Positions 24,916 to 32,626 of a DNA stretch of 64,000 nt are shown here, piece after piece. Every line of letters starts with the position of its first letter. Positions within the stretch are counted from its first letter, which is position 1. This DNA is from BOG-908 sp963848205. Lineage in GTDB: Bacteria; Pseudomonadota; Alphaproteobacteria; Acetobacterales; Acetobacteraceae. The stretch spans positions 234,819 to 298,818 of the forward strand of contig CAWKCV010000004.1 of the NCBI GenBank assembly GCA_963848205.1, written 5' to 3'. A program made the translations under genes and the position numbers. The notes beneath the pieces were generated by a model. It was not told where the DNA came from, did not search any database, and saw only the letters and a list, made by a program, of their open reading frames with translations.

Positions 24916-25593
24916 ATGCGCCTCCTCCTCGTCGAAGACACGCTCCCCCTCCAGCACCTCCTCACCACCCACCTCCGCCAGGCCGGCTTCACCATCGACG
25001 CCACCGCCACCGGCACCGAAGCCCTCACCCACGCCGCCACCACAAGCTACGACGCCATCATCCTCGACCTCGGCCTGCCCGACATCGACGGCCTGGCCGT
25101 GCTCCGCCAGCTCCGCGCCGGCCAGAACGCCGCCCTGCCCGCCCTCATCCTCACCGCCCGCGACAGCCTGGCCGACCGCGTCGCCGGCCTCGACGCAGGT
25201 GCCGACGACTACATCCTCAAACCCTTCGAACTCGCCGAACTCGACGCCCGCCTGCGCGCCGTCCTGCGCCGCCCCGGCGCCCGCCTGCACCCCATCCACC
25301 GCTTCGCCGACCTCGCCTTCGACACCGCCCGCCGCGCCACCACCCGCAACGGCACGGCGATCGACCTCACCCCGCGCGAAGCCGCCCTCTTCGAGCTGCT
25401 CATCCGCTCCGCCAACACCACCGTCATCCGCGACGCACTCGCCGAACGCCTCTACGGCCTCGACGACGACGTCACCCCCAACGCGCTCGAAGCCACCGTC
25501 AGCCGCCTGCGCCGCAAGCTCGCCGCCGCCGGCTCGCTCGTGCGCGTGGAGACCATGCGCGGCATCGGCTACCGCCTCTCCCAACCCGAATGA
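24916..25593 (+). CDS. OmpR-family response regulator
   Basis: A 225-residue two-component regulator. The receiver domain has the acidic pair in LLVEDTL (Glu7, Asp8), the phospho-acceptor Asp51 in ILDLGLPD, Thr80 and Lys102 in ILKPFE. The C-terminal winged helix-turn-helix (about 130-220) includes LTPREAALFELLI, NALEATVSRLRRKL and RVETMRGIGYRL. It is closest in style to the QseB/TctD group. Its stop overlaps the ATG of the sensor kinase (ATGA), so the pair is co-translated. No target promoter can be named. Confidence 0.92.
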   Translation: MRLLLVEDTLPLQHLLTTHLRQAGFTIDATATGTEALTHAATTSYDAIILDLGLPDIDGLAVLRQLRAGQNAALPALILTARDSLADRVAGLDAGADDYILKPFELAELDARLRAVLRRPGARLHPIHRFADLAFDTARRATTRNGTAIDLTPREAALFELLIRSANTTVIRDALAERLYGLDDDVTPNALEATVSRLRRKLAAAGSLVRVETMRGIGYRLSQPE

Positions 25594-26591
25594 TCAACCT
25601 CCCCGACAGCCTGCGCAGCCTGCGCGTCCGCCTCGCCGGCGCCATGCTCGCCCTTCTCGCCGTTGCCATCGCGGCCGCCAGCCTCATCGACCACAATCTG
25701 CAAACCCCCGCCGTCCCCGCCGAAAGCGAAGCCACCCAGGACGGCATCGTCCTCGCCGCCTTCTCCGCCGTGCTCATCGCGCTGGTCTGGCTGGTCAGCC
25801 TATGGAGCCTGCGCCCGCTCGCCCGCGCCGCCCAGGAAGCCGGCGTCGCCGGCCCGGCCCACCCGAACGCCCGCATCTCGGCAGCCGGCCTGCCCACCGA
25901 AATCCGCCCCCTCGTCGCCAGCGTCAACGCGGCGCTGGACCGCATGCAGCAGGCCTACGACGCCGAACGCCGCTTCACCGCCAACGCCGCCCACGAACTG
26001 CGCACCCCGCTCGCCGTGCTCAGCCTGCGCCTCCAGCAAGCCCAATCCTCCCACCAGCCCGACTGGCCCGGCATCGCCGGCGACCTCGCCCACCTCACCG
26101 CGCTTGTCACCGGCCTGCTGGACCTCGCCCGCAAGGAACAGGCCGGCCGCGCCGAACCGCTCGCCGCCCTGCCCACTCTCAACCTCGCCCGCATCGCCCG
26201 CCAGGCCGCCGCCACCGCCCTGCCGCTCGCCGAAGCCGCCCACCGCCCCCTGCACGTGGACCTGCCCGAAACCCTGCCCCTGCGCGGCCGCGCCCACGAC
26301 CTCGCCGACATGATCCTCAACCTGCTCGACAACGCCATCAAACACGGCCAAGGCCCCATCCACCTCACCGCCACCCAAACCCCCACCCACCATCTCCTCC
26401 GCATCACCGACGCCGGCCCCGGCCCCCCACCCGACCTCCGCCACCTCGTCTTCGAACGCTTCCGCAAAGCCACCCCCACCAGCGAAGGCACCGGCCTCGG
26501 CCTCGCCATCGTCCGCGAAGTCGCCCGCGCCCACGGCGGCGACGCCTCTTTCACCAGCGGCGGAACGGTCGAAGTGCGGCTGCCGAACTAA
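25590..26591 (+). CDS. Sensor histidine kinase
   Basis: A 333-residue membrane kinase. The first membrane segment is about 13-32 and the second about 53-74, with a periplasmic loop of only ~20 residues. A HAMP-like linker leads to the phospho-acceptor His135 in NAAHELRTPLAVLS. The N box is NLLDNAIKHG, the G1 box is ITDAGPGPP, and the G2 box is GTGLGLAIV near residue 300. The very short sensor loop suggests it senses in the membrane or through a partner, like small TctE/QseC relatives. It forms an operon with the response regulator. Confidence 0.92.
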   Translation: MINLPDSLRSLRVRLAGAMLALLAVAIAAASLIDHNLQTPAVPAESEATQDGIVLAAFSAVLIALVWLVSLWSLRPLARAAQEAGVAGPAHPNARISAAGLPTEIRPLVASVNAALDRMQQAYDAERRFTANAAHELRTPLAVLSLRLQQAQSSHQPDWPGIAGDLAHLTALVTGLLDLARKEQAGRAEPLAALPTLNLARIARQAAATALPLAEAAHRPLHVDLPETLPLRGRAHDLADMILNLLDNAIKHGQGPIHLTATQTPTHHLLRITDAGPGPPPDLRHLVFERFRKATPTSEGTGLGLAIVREVARAHGGDASFTSGGTVEVRLPN

Positions 26592-26643
26592 GCGCGGCCG
26601 TGCCGTTGCGGTGAATGCAATCCGCCAAATGTCCGCTCGTTCT

Positions 26644-27150
26644 TTACGATGCCGCTCCCAGCGCCACCATCAGCCCGTCCAATTGCGCGAACTGCTCGCC
26701 CCAGCCACTCGTGCTGCCCGAAGCGATCGCCTCGTCCAGCGCCGCCTTCGACGCAAACCGCTCATGCACCACAACCCGCGTCGCATCGCCCACCTCATCG
26801 AACGTCACCGTGGTCACAGCCCCATCCGCCCCGCCCTCCTCGTTGGTCCACACCAGCCGCGACGGCGGCGTCACCTCGAGATACCGGCCGAAAAACGCCA
26901 TCGGCTGCTCCAGCGACGGATGGTCCATCATCAGCCGATACGTGCCACCGGTGCGAACGTCGGCCTCGCGCGAAACCATCGTCACGCCGAAAGAGGCGGG
27001 CGCCCACCAGCGCGCAAACAGATCCGCCTTCGTCCACGCCTCGAACACCATCCGCGCCGGCGCATCGACCATCCGCGTCACCACAAACTCGGTATCGGAC
27101 ACCCGCTCCACGCGCGTGCTCGCCGCCTCACTCCGTCCGCCTGCGCCCAT
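26644..27150 (-). CDS. SRPBCC (AHSA1-type) domain protein
   Basis: A 168-residue protein with the START-like AHSA1 fold. Family features are VTRMVDAPARMVFEAWTKADLFARWWAP, GGTYRLMMDHP, GRYLEVTPPSRLVWTNEE and the ending SGWGEQFAQLDGLM. Such proteins bind small hydrophobic ligands. It follows the ArsR gene with a ~23-bp overlap, a common pairing in which ArsR regulates its SRPBCC partner. It converges on the two-component pair. Confidence 0.85.
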   Translation of the reverse strand: MGAGGRSEAASTRVERVSDTEFVVTRMVDAPARMVFEAWTKADLFARWWAPASFGVTMVSREADVRTGGTYRLMMDHPSLEQPMAFFGRYLEVTPPSRLVWTNEEGGADGAVTTVTFDEVGDATRVVVHERFASKAALDEAIASGSTSGWGEQFAQLDGLMVALGAAS

Positions 27151-27493
27151 CGTCGGCCTCCTGCCGTTTGAGTTCTTCCACAACCCGGTCCAGCGCATTG
27201 AACCGCGCCGCCCAAAGCTGCCGGTATTGCTCGATCCACCCTTGCTCTTCGGCCAATCTTCGGCCGCCCAGCCGGCAGCTTCTCACCCGCCCGACCTTGC
27301 GCGTCGTCACCAGCCCCGACTGCTCGAGCACGGCGACATGCTTCTTCATGCCCGTGAGCGTCATCGCGAACCGGTCGGCAAGCTCGGTAATCGACGCGTC
27401 GCCACGACCCAAGTGCTCGAGCACGCCGCGCCGCGTCGCATCCGAGAGTGCCGCAAACGAGGCGTCGAGTTGATCCGCACTAAACTGAACCAT
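27128..27493 (-). CDS. ArsR-family transcriptional regulator
   Basis: A 121-residue winged-helix regulator. The helix-turn-helix covers about residues 35-62 (ASITELADRFAMTLTGMKKHVAVLEQSGLVTTRKVGRVRS). It lacks the paired cysteines of metal sensors, so it is probably a non-metal ArsR of the type found with SRPBCC proteins. Its start codon lies inside a 24-bp perfect palindrome that looks like its own operator, so it probably represses itself and the downstream SRPBCC gene. It is divergent from bciA. Confidence 0.9.
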   Translation of the reverse strand: MVQFSADQLDASFAALSDATRRGVLEHLGRGDASITELADRFAMTLTGMKKHVAVLEQSGLVTTRKVGRVRSCRLGGRRLAEEQGWIEQYRQLWAARFNALDRVVEELKRQEADDGRRRTE

Positions 27494-27505
27494 CAGGTTC
27501 AGTTT
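27482..27505. promoter_or_regulatory. Probable ArsR operator, overlapping the ArsR start codon
   Basis: AAACTGAACC, the spacer ATCA, then GGTTCAGTTT: two perfectly inverted 10-bp arms. The ArsR start codon (27491-27493) sits at the centre and the right arm extends upstream of it. Dimeric winged-helix proteins bind such sites. A bound dimer would block the ArsR/SRPBCC promoter or transcript start. It lies about 155 bp from the bciA start. Confidence 0.6.
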
Positions 27506-27540
27506 CTACACGTCCGGCAGTCCGCTTGCAAGCGCCCCAT

Positions 27541-27588
27541 TGCCCGCCCGCTTGCCTGCCCGCCCGCTTGCCCGCCCGCTTGCCTACC
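27541..27588. repeat. Imperfect tandem repeat between arsR and bciA
   Basis: Three to four imperfect units of 12-16 bp built on CCCGCTTGCC in the divergent intergenic region. It may have arisen by slippage. I see no binding-site logic in it. Confidence 0.6.
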
Positions 27589-27661
27589 GATCCGCCGGCC
27601 CGACGCGCGGACCCGCCCGGGCCGATATTCCCAAACCCGCTCCTCAGGCTAGGCTCGCCCC

Positions 27662-28618
27662 ATGCCCACCCAACGCATCGCCCTCCTCGGCGCCACCGGC
27701 ACCATCGGCCGCGCCACAATGCGCGCCCTGCAGGACCGCGGTCATACCGTCGTCTGCCTCACCCGCCCCACAACAACGCCCCCCATCGGCGCCGAAACGC
27801 GCCAGGTGGACTTCACCGACCCCGCCAGCATCGCGCGCGACGGACTTCGCGGCGAACCCTTCGGCGCCATCATCTCCTGCATGGCGTCCCGCACCGGCGC
27901 CCCCGCCGACGCGTGGGCCATCGACCACCAGGCCCACCTCAACACCCTCCAAGCCGCCCGGCACGGCGGCATCCCCCACTTCGTCCTGCTCTCGGCCATC
28001 TGCGTGCAAAAACCCCTGCTCGCCTTCCAGCACGCCAAACTCGCCTTCGAAGCCGCGCTCGCCGCCTCCGGCCTGACCTATTCGATCGTCCGCCCCACCG
28101 CCTACTTCAAGTCGCTCTCCGGCCAACTTACCCGGGTGCGGAACGGCCGCCCGTATCTCCTCTTCGGCAACGGCGAGCTCACCGCCTGCAAACCCATCAG
28201 CGACCACGATCTCGCCGCCTACCTGGCCGGCTGCCTCACCGACGCCGCCCGCCACAACCGCATCCTGCCCATCGGCGGCCCCGGCCCCGCCATCACCCCA
28301 CGCCAGCAAGGCGACGCACTCTTCGCGCTCACCGGCCGCAAACCCCGCTTCCGCCACGTCCCCGTCGCCCTGCTCGACACCATCATCGCCGGCCTCTCCA
28401 CCGCCGCCCGCCTCGCCCCCCCTCTCGCCGCAAAAGCCGAACTCGCCCGCATCGGCCGCTACTACGCTACCGAATCGATGCTCCTCCTCGACCCGCACAC
28501 CGCCCGCTACGACGCCGCCCTCACCCCCTCCACCGGCACCGACACCCTGTTTGATCATTACAAAAACATCGTCAAAGGCCAGGCCGCGCACGATCGTGTG
28601 GACACAGCCCTCTTCTGA
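27662..28618 (+). CDS. bciA: Divinyl (bacterio)chlorophyllide a 8-vinyl-reductase, BciA-like
   Basis: A 318-residue NAD(P)-binding Rossmann protein. The dinucleotide loop is IALLGATGTIGRATMRAL (residues 6-23). Features shared with BciA/DVR are LLSAICVQKPLLAFQHAKLAFE, SIVRPTAYFKSLSGQLTRVRNGRPYLLFGNGELTACKPISD and LPIGGPGPAITPRQQGDALF. DVR reduces the 8-vinyl group on divinyl chlorophyllide in chlorophyll and bacteriochlorophyll synthesis. Its presence implies phototrophic pigments, although no bch or puf genes lie here. A related NADH-binding family cannot be fully excluded. It is preceded by the tandem repeat and the ArsR operator. Confidence 0.8.
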   Translation: MPTQRIALLGATGTIGRATMRALQDRGHTVVCLTRPTTTPPIGAETRQVDFTDPASIARDGLRGEPFGAIISCMASRTGAPADAWAIDHQAHLNTLQAARHGGIPHFVLLSAICVQKPLLAFQHAKLAFEAALAASGLTYSIVRPTAYFKSLSGQLTRVRNGRPYLLFGNGELTACKPISDHDLAAYLAGCLTDAARHNRILPIGGPGPAITPRQQGDALFALTGRKPRFRHVPVALLDTIIAGLSTAARLAPPLAAKAELARIGRYYATESMLLLDPHTARYDAALTPSTGTDTLFDHYKNIVKGQAAHDRVDTALF

Positions 28619-29002
28619 CCCGTTCGCCTGGCACAGACTTCCGGTGCGACCGCACCGGCCATCGCATACGCAAGCGGGCAGTTCTTGGCCAAGGCAGCGA
28701 TGCCGACGAGAGTTACCTGAGAAGCGCTTGTTCTTGACCGTCGCAGGAGAAATCCCTGTATCGAAACGCGCTCGACGACGTCGCGTGGTTGCCATCGAGC
28801 TGCAGCATGGTGGACCGCTCGATGCCGTCCTGCGCCAAAGCCCGCCGGAAACACCCGAAAAACTTGCCCAGCCGCCGTCACCTATGTTCTCTACGCGTTC
28901 TCAAACGCAGCCCGGACCAGCGACATCGCGCACACCCCGCCTCCTGCCGAGATCGAGCCGACGCCCAACCGCATCGCACGCCACCTCGCGCTGTGCCGCG
29001 AA
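28619..29002 (+). other. Stretch without a clear gene, unassigned
   Basis: Between bciA and a hypothetical gene. Codon-position bias is weaker here than in neighbouring genes, and open frames are found on both strands without convincing motifs. The part from about 28640 to 28880 may be a remnant of something inserted. The last 60-120 bases could be an upstream extension of the hypothetical gene, whose frame stays open with residues like NRIARHLALCRE before the ATG used here. Confidence 0.4.
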
Positions 29003-29455
29003 ATGGCCGACCTCGCGATGGAGCTCGCCCGCGCCGCCGCCCAGCGCGCCCTCGCCCCGCCAGACCCCGACGAGAACGCCACACACCCCGCCGCCGCTCT
29101 CGCCACCGCATCGCCCCGATCGCGCGCGCCCCGTCCGGCGTCCGGGCGCCTCGCCACCCTGCCCGCCAACCCCGACCCGAACCTCGTCTTCATCTCCCTG
29201 TGCCGCTGCGTGCGCGAAACCATCGCGCTCGAACGCCACCTGGCCGCCGAGCACAAAGCCTTCACCGACGCCCAGGCCGAGCGCGAACAGGGCCGCGCGC
29301 TGGCGGCCGCACTGAACGCCCGCTTCCCCCAGCAAGCCGCCAAACCGGCGCCCGCCCCGGCACCCCGGGAACCGCTCCACCAGCCGCCCGACCCCGCCGC
29401 GGAACAGCCGCTCTGGACGGCCGTTCTGTGCGAGGCGCGCGGCCCCTCCGGGTAG
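29003..29455 (+). CDS. Hypothetical protein, Ala/Pro-rich
   Basis: A 150-residue protein. A helical start (MADLAMELARAAAQRALAPP) is followed by a flexible Ala/Ser/Pro region and a second helical section (NPDPNLVFISLCRCVRETIALERHLAAEHKAFTDAQAE). A Pro-rich end follows. The open frame extends upstream without an obvious start codon, so the true N-terminus may be longer or was cut by the unassigned stretch before it. No function is inferred. Confidence 0.45.
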   Translation: MADLAMELARAAAQRALAPPDPDENATHPAAALATASPRSRAPRPASGRLATLPANPDPNLVFISLCRCVRETIALERHLAAEHKAFTDAQAEREQGRALAAALNARFPQQAAKPAPAPAPREPLHQPPDPAAEQPLWTAVLCEARGPSG

Positions 29456-29727
29456 CCCCGCGCACAGCCAGTCCGGCCACCCACCAACGCCGCTCCCGCC
29501 CCTAGACCCGCCCGCTCCCCACGCACGGACACGCATGATCATGCGCGGCCGCAACAATCATGCGCCTCGCCAGGCCGCGCGCCCCTGTCCGTCGTTGCGC
29601 TGAACTATTGACCTGCCGGCAGGAAACCTGGAAGTTAACTACAAGCTCCGTTTCAACAAAAGCTGTCGCATACAACATACATCGGCACGCGCGCAGGCCA
29701 CCAGACAATATCCAAGGGAGAATTCGC

Positions 29728-30924
29728 TTGAGGAAAATCGTTTCAACCGCGCTGGCGCTCTTCGCGCTCGCCGGCGGTTCGGCCAGCCTGGCGCAGGACG
29801 CACCGCAGGCCAAGCAGCCCCTGCTGCACGGCTACTACGCCGTCCGCCCCCTCACCCGCTCGGTGCCCGCGCCGAACGGTGCGCGGCACGTCGTCACGCC
29901 GCTGCCATCCTACACCTACACCGCAACCGCGTCGGCCGATCTTGGCGGCGGCACCTATACCGGCACCATCCTCGGAAAAGCGCCCGTCGCCCCGTTCGGC
30001 ACAACCACCCTGCCCGTGCAGATCGTGCCGCTCGTCATCACCATCACCGACGCATCCGGCACCGTCACCTACGACCCGACCGCCGCCGACCCCTGCAACG
30101 GCAACCACGCCGCCATTACCGTGGTCAAGGAATCGCCGATCTTCACCAAAGACATCAGCTGGAAGATGAACGGCATCGCCATCGGCAAAACCCAATATAT
30201 CGACGCCTTCCAGCGCGCCCAGTCCTGGTCCGCCGTCGCCGGCCAGCCCTATCACCTGCTGCTCAAGAACACCGTCCTGCCCAGCCAGTCCCAAACCTAC
30301 AGCAGCGGCCACGGCATCAACTACAACGCCGGCGCCAACGGCGGCTGCGGTCATATCGGCATCGTCAACTACGGCGATATGGATGCCCGCATCCAGGCCC
30401 TGATCACCGGCCCGCTCGCCAAATCGATCAACGCCGGCAAATTCCCGATCTTCATCACCAAGGATGTCGTCGAGTCCGATCCCGGCGTGAGCATCAACAA
30501 TTGCTGCATCCTCGGCTACCACGGCGCCTTCACCGTCGGCGGCAACCTGCAAATCTATTCGCCCTTCGCGTTCGACAGCAGCGGCATCTTCGGCGGCAAC
30601 GTCAACACGCTCGCCCACGAAATGGGCGAGGCGGTCAACGATCCGGCCGGCACCAATCCCACACCCACCTGGGGCAAAATCGGCCAGCAAGGCGGCTGCC
30701 AGAACAACTTCGAAGTCGGCGACCCGCTGAGTGCCGGCTTCTCCAGCCCCACAAACCCCTTCACCGTCGTCGGCCGAAACGGCCTCACCTACACCCTGCA
30801 GGAACTCGCCTTCTACGGCTGGTTCTACGGCAACGACACGCTGGGCGCCGGCGGAAAACTGTCCAGCAACAGCACCTTCGGCGGCCACGCCATCCTCTGC
30901 TCGGCAGGCGGCGGAACCCACTAA
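29728..30924 (+). CDS. Secreted protein with HEMGE motif, unknown function
   Basis: A 398-residue secreted protein. The TTG start has AAGGGAG seven bases upstream and gives a signal peptide (LRKIVSTALALFALAGGSASLA). The mature part is rich in Gly, Thr and Asn. Near residues 290-300 it has NTLAHEMGEAVNDPAG, a His-Glu pattern that resembles a zinc site (HExxE), followed by NNFEVGDPLSAG. Paired cysteines (NNCCILG, GGCGHIG, QGGCQNN) may form disulfides. It could be a metalloprotease-like or extracellular binding protein. It is followed by a strong hairpin. Confidence 0.7.
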   Translation: MRKIVSTALALFALAGGSASLAQDAPQAKQPLLHGYYAVRPLTRSVPAPNGARHVVTPLPSYTYTATASADLGGGTYTGTILGKAPVAPFGTTTLPVQIVPLVITITDASGTVTYDPTAADPCNGNHAAITVVKESPIFTKDISWKMNGIAIGKTQYIDAFQRAQSWSAVAGQPYHLLLKNTVLPSQSQTYSSGHGINYNAGANGGCGHIGIVNYGDMDARIQALITGPLAKSINAGKFPIFITKDVVESDPGVSINNCCILGYHGAFTVGGNLQIYSPFAFDSSGIFGGNVNTLAHEMGEAVNDPAGTNPTPTWGKIGQQGGCQNNFEVGDPLSAGFSSPTNPFTVVGRNGLTYTLQELAFYGWFYGNDTLGAGGKLSSNSTFGGHAILCSAGGGTH

Positions 30925-30955
30925 CCCGCCAATCCTTTCGGACGTCCACCCTCCC

Positions 30956-30981
30956 GCCGGCTCAGATCGTTCTGAGCCGGC
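30956..30981 (+). terminator. Strong hairpin 3' of the HEMGE protein gene
   Basis: GCCGGCTCAG, a six-base loop, then CTGAGCCGGC: a perfect 10-bp GC-rich stem 31 bases after the stop. It lacks a clear T-run, so it may act as a rho-aided or pause-type terminator, or protect the mRNA end. It is unlike the A/T-rich dispersed element. Confidence 0.5.
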
Positions 30982-31038
30982 GTCGTCATTCACCGCCACC
31001 CGCGTCTGTTGACACAAGGCTCGCAGCCGCCCACATAG

Positions 31039-32460
31039 ATGCAAATGAGAATAACTCGCATCTTCGTGCTGGCCGCGACTACCCTCGCCATCACCACCGC
31101 CCAGGCAGCCCCACCCCCGCTCTCGGTCCCCAGCACCACCACCGATACCGACGCGCAACCCTCCACCTTCCTCGGCGACCTCCAGCGCACCAACTTCCTC
31201 GCCGGCGACCTGTTCGGCCTTCGCACCTTCCTGGCCAAATTCGGCATCTCGCTCGCCATCCAGGAAACCAGCGAACTCCTCGCCAACCCCACCGGCGGCG
31301 TCCGCCAAGGTGCCGCCTATGACGGCCTCACCCAGGCCATCGTCCAGCTCGACACCCAGCGCGCCGGCCTATGGTACGGCGGCCTGCTCAACATCAGCGC
31401 GCTGCAAATCCACGGCCGCAATCTCAGCGCCGACAACCTCGCCACCCTGCAAACCGCCAGCGGCATCGAAGCCAACCGCGCCACCCGCCTGTGGGAAGCC
31501 TGGTTCGACCAGAAATTCCTCGACGAAGACCGCGCCGACATCAAATTCGGCCAGCAAAGCGTGGACCAGGACTTCATCACCAGCCCCAACGGCGCCCTCT
31601 TCCTCGGCACCCTGTTCGGCTGGCCCCTCGTGCCCAGCGTCGACCTGCCCGGCGGCGGCCCCGCCTATCCGCTCTCCGACCTCGGCATCCGCCTGCGCTG
31701 GCGCCCCGCCGGCCCCGTCACCCTCCTCGCCGGCATCTTCAACGGCAACCCCTCCAACACCCTCGCCGGCGACGCCCAGCGCACCGACCCCTCCGGCACA
31801 TCCTTCCCCCTGAACGGCGGCACCCTCGCCTTCGCCGAAATCCAGTACGCCTACCCAGCCCTTGGCGCCCTGGCCTACCCCGGCGAAGGCCCGCCCCTCG
31901 GCCACACCTACAAACTCGGACTCCTCTACGACAGCGAACGCTTCGCCGACCAACGCACCGACGTGCACGGCCACCCCCTCGCCTCGCCCTCCGCCGCCGC
32001 CCCCCTCCAGCACCGCGGCAACATCATCGCCTATGCCACCGCCGACCAGATGCTCTGGCGCCAGGCCGCCAACCCCAACCGCTCGGTCAGCATCTTCGGC
32101 CGGATCCTCGTCGCCCCCCAATCCGACCGCAACCTCGCCGACCTCAGCCTCAATGCCGGCCTGGTGTATCACTACCCCTTCCCCGGCCGCTCCACCGACA
32201 CGCTGGGCCTCGGCATCGGCTACGTCCACGTCAGCCACCAGGCCGCCGCCGCGGACGCCGACGCCGCTCTCCCCCAGATCCGCAGCGGCGAAACCTTCCT
32301 GGAGGCCACCTACCAATACCAGGTCCATCCCTGGTGGCAGCTCCAGCCGGACCTGCAATACGTCTTCAACCCGGCCGGCGGCATCGCCGACCCATCCCAG
32401 CCCGCCCACCGCGTCGGCGACGAGTTTGTTCTTGGTATTCGCACAAACGTTTTGTTTTAA
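31039..32460 (+). CDS. Carbohydrate-selective porin, OprB family
   Basis: A 473-residue outer-membrane porin of the OprB family with signal peptide MQMRITRIFVLAATTLAITTAQA. Family features include the region NFLAGDLFGLRTFLAKFGISLAIQETSE, WFDQKFLDEDRADIKFGQQSVDQDF, LPLGTLFGW-like sequences, and the closing ATYQYQVHPWWQLQPDLQYVFNPAGGI with the end strand FVLGIRTNVLF. OprB proteins let sugars pass the outer membrane. The repeat element follows directly. It is upstream of two secreted-protein genes in the same direction. Confidence 0.9.
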   Translation: MQMRITRIFVLAATTLAITTAQAAPPPLSVPSTTTDTDAQPSTFLGDLQRTNFLAGDLFGLRTFLAKFGISLAIQETSELLANPTGGVRQGAAYDGLTQAIVQLDTQRAGLWYGGLLNISALQIHGRNLSADNLATLQTASGIEANRATRLWEAWFDQKFLDEDRADIKFGQQSVDQDFITSPNGALFLGTLFGWPLVPSVDLPGGGPAYPLSDLGIRLRWRPAGPVTLLAGIFNGNPSNTLAGDAQRTDPSGTSFPLNGGTLAFAEIQYAYPALGALAYPGEGPPLGHTYKLGLLYDSERFADQRTDVHGHPLASPSAAAPLQHRGNIIAYATADQMLWRQAANPNRSVSIFGRILVAPQSDRNLADLSLNAGLVYHYPFPGRSTDTLGLGIGYVHVSHQAAAADADAALPQIRSGETFLEATYQYQVHPWWQLQPDLQYVFNPAGGIADPSQPAHRVGDEFVLGIRTNVLF

Positions 32461-32465
32461 ACGCA

Positions 32466-32602
32466 GGAAGGAAGGCCTTCTTTTCTGAAGAAAAGAAGCA
32501 AAAGACTTTTCCTCCGCCGTCGCGATGCTCACGACCGGCACGCGACAGCCAGGCAAAAAGTTTTTTGGTCCTTTTTTTCAAAAAAGGACTGCTTGCCTTG
32601 CC
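32466..32602 (+). repeat. 3'-end element, copy 8 (paired arms, mixed types)
   Basis: The left arm is the TTC/GAA type (GGAAGGAAGGCCTTC, TTTTCTGAAGAAAA, GAAGC, AAAAGACTTTT) and starts 6 nt after the OprB stop. The spacer carries CGTCGCG and CGCGACAGCC. The right arm is the TCC/GGA type, inverted (AAGTTTTTTGGTCC, T-run, AAAAAAGGACTGCTT), and ends 25 nt before the next start codon. The two arm types therefore occur in one element. Confidence 0.9.
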
Positions 32603-32626
32603 TACAACCCCGAAAGCCCCCCCGTC

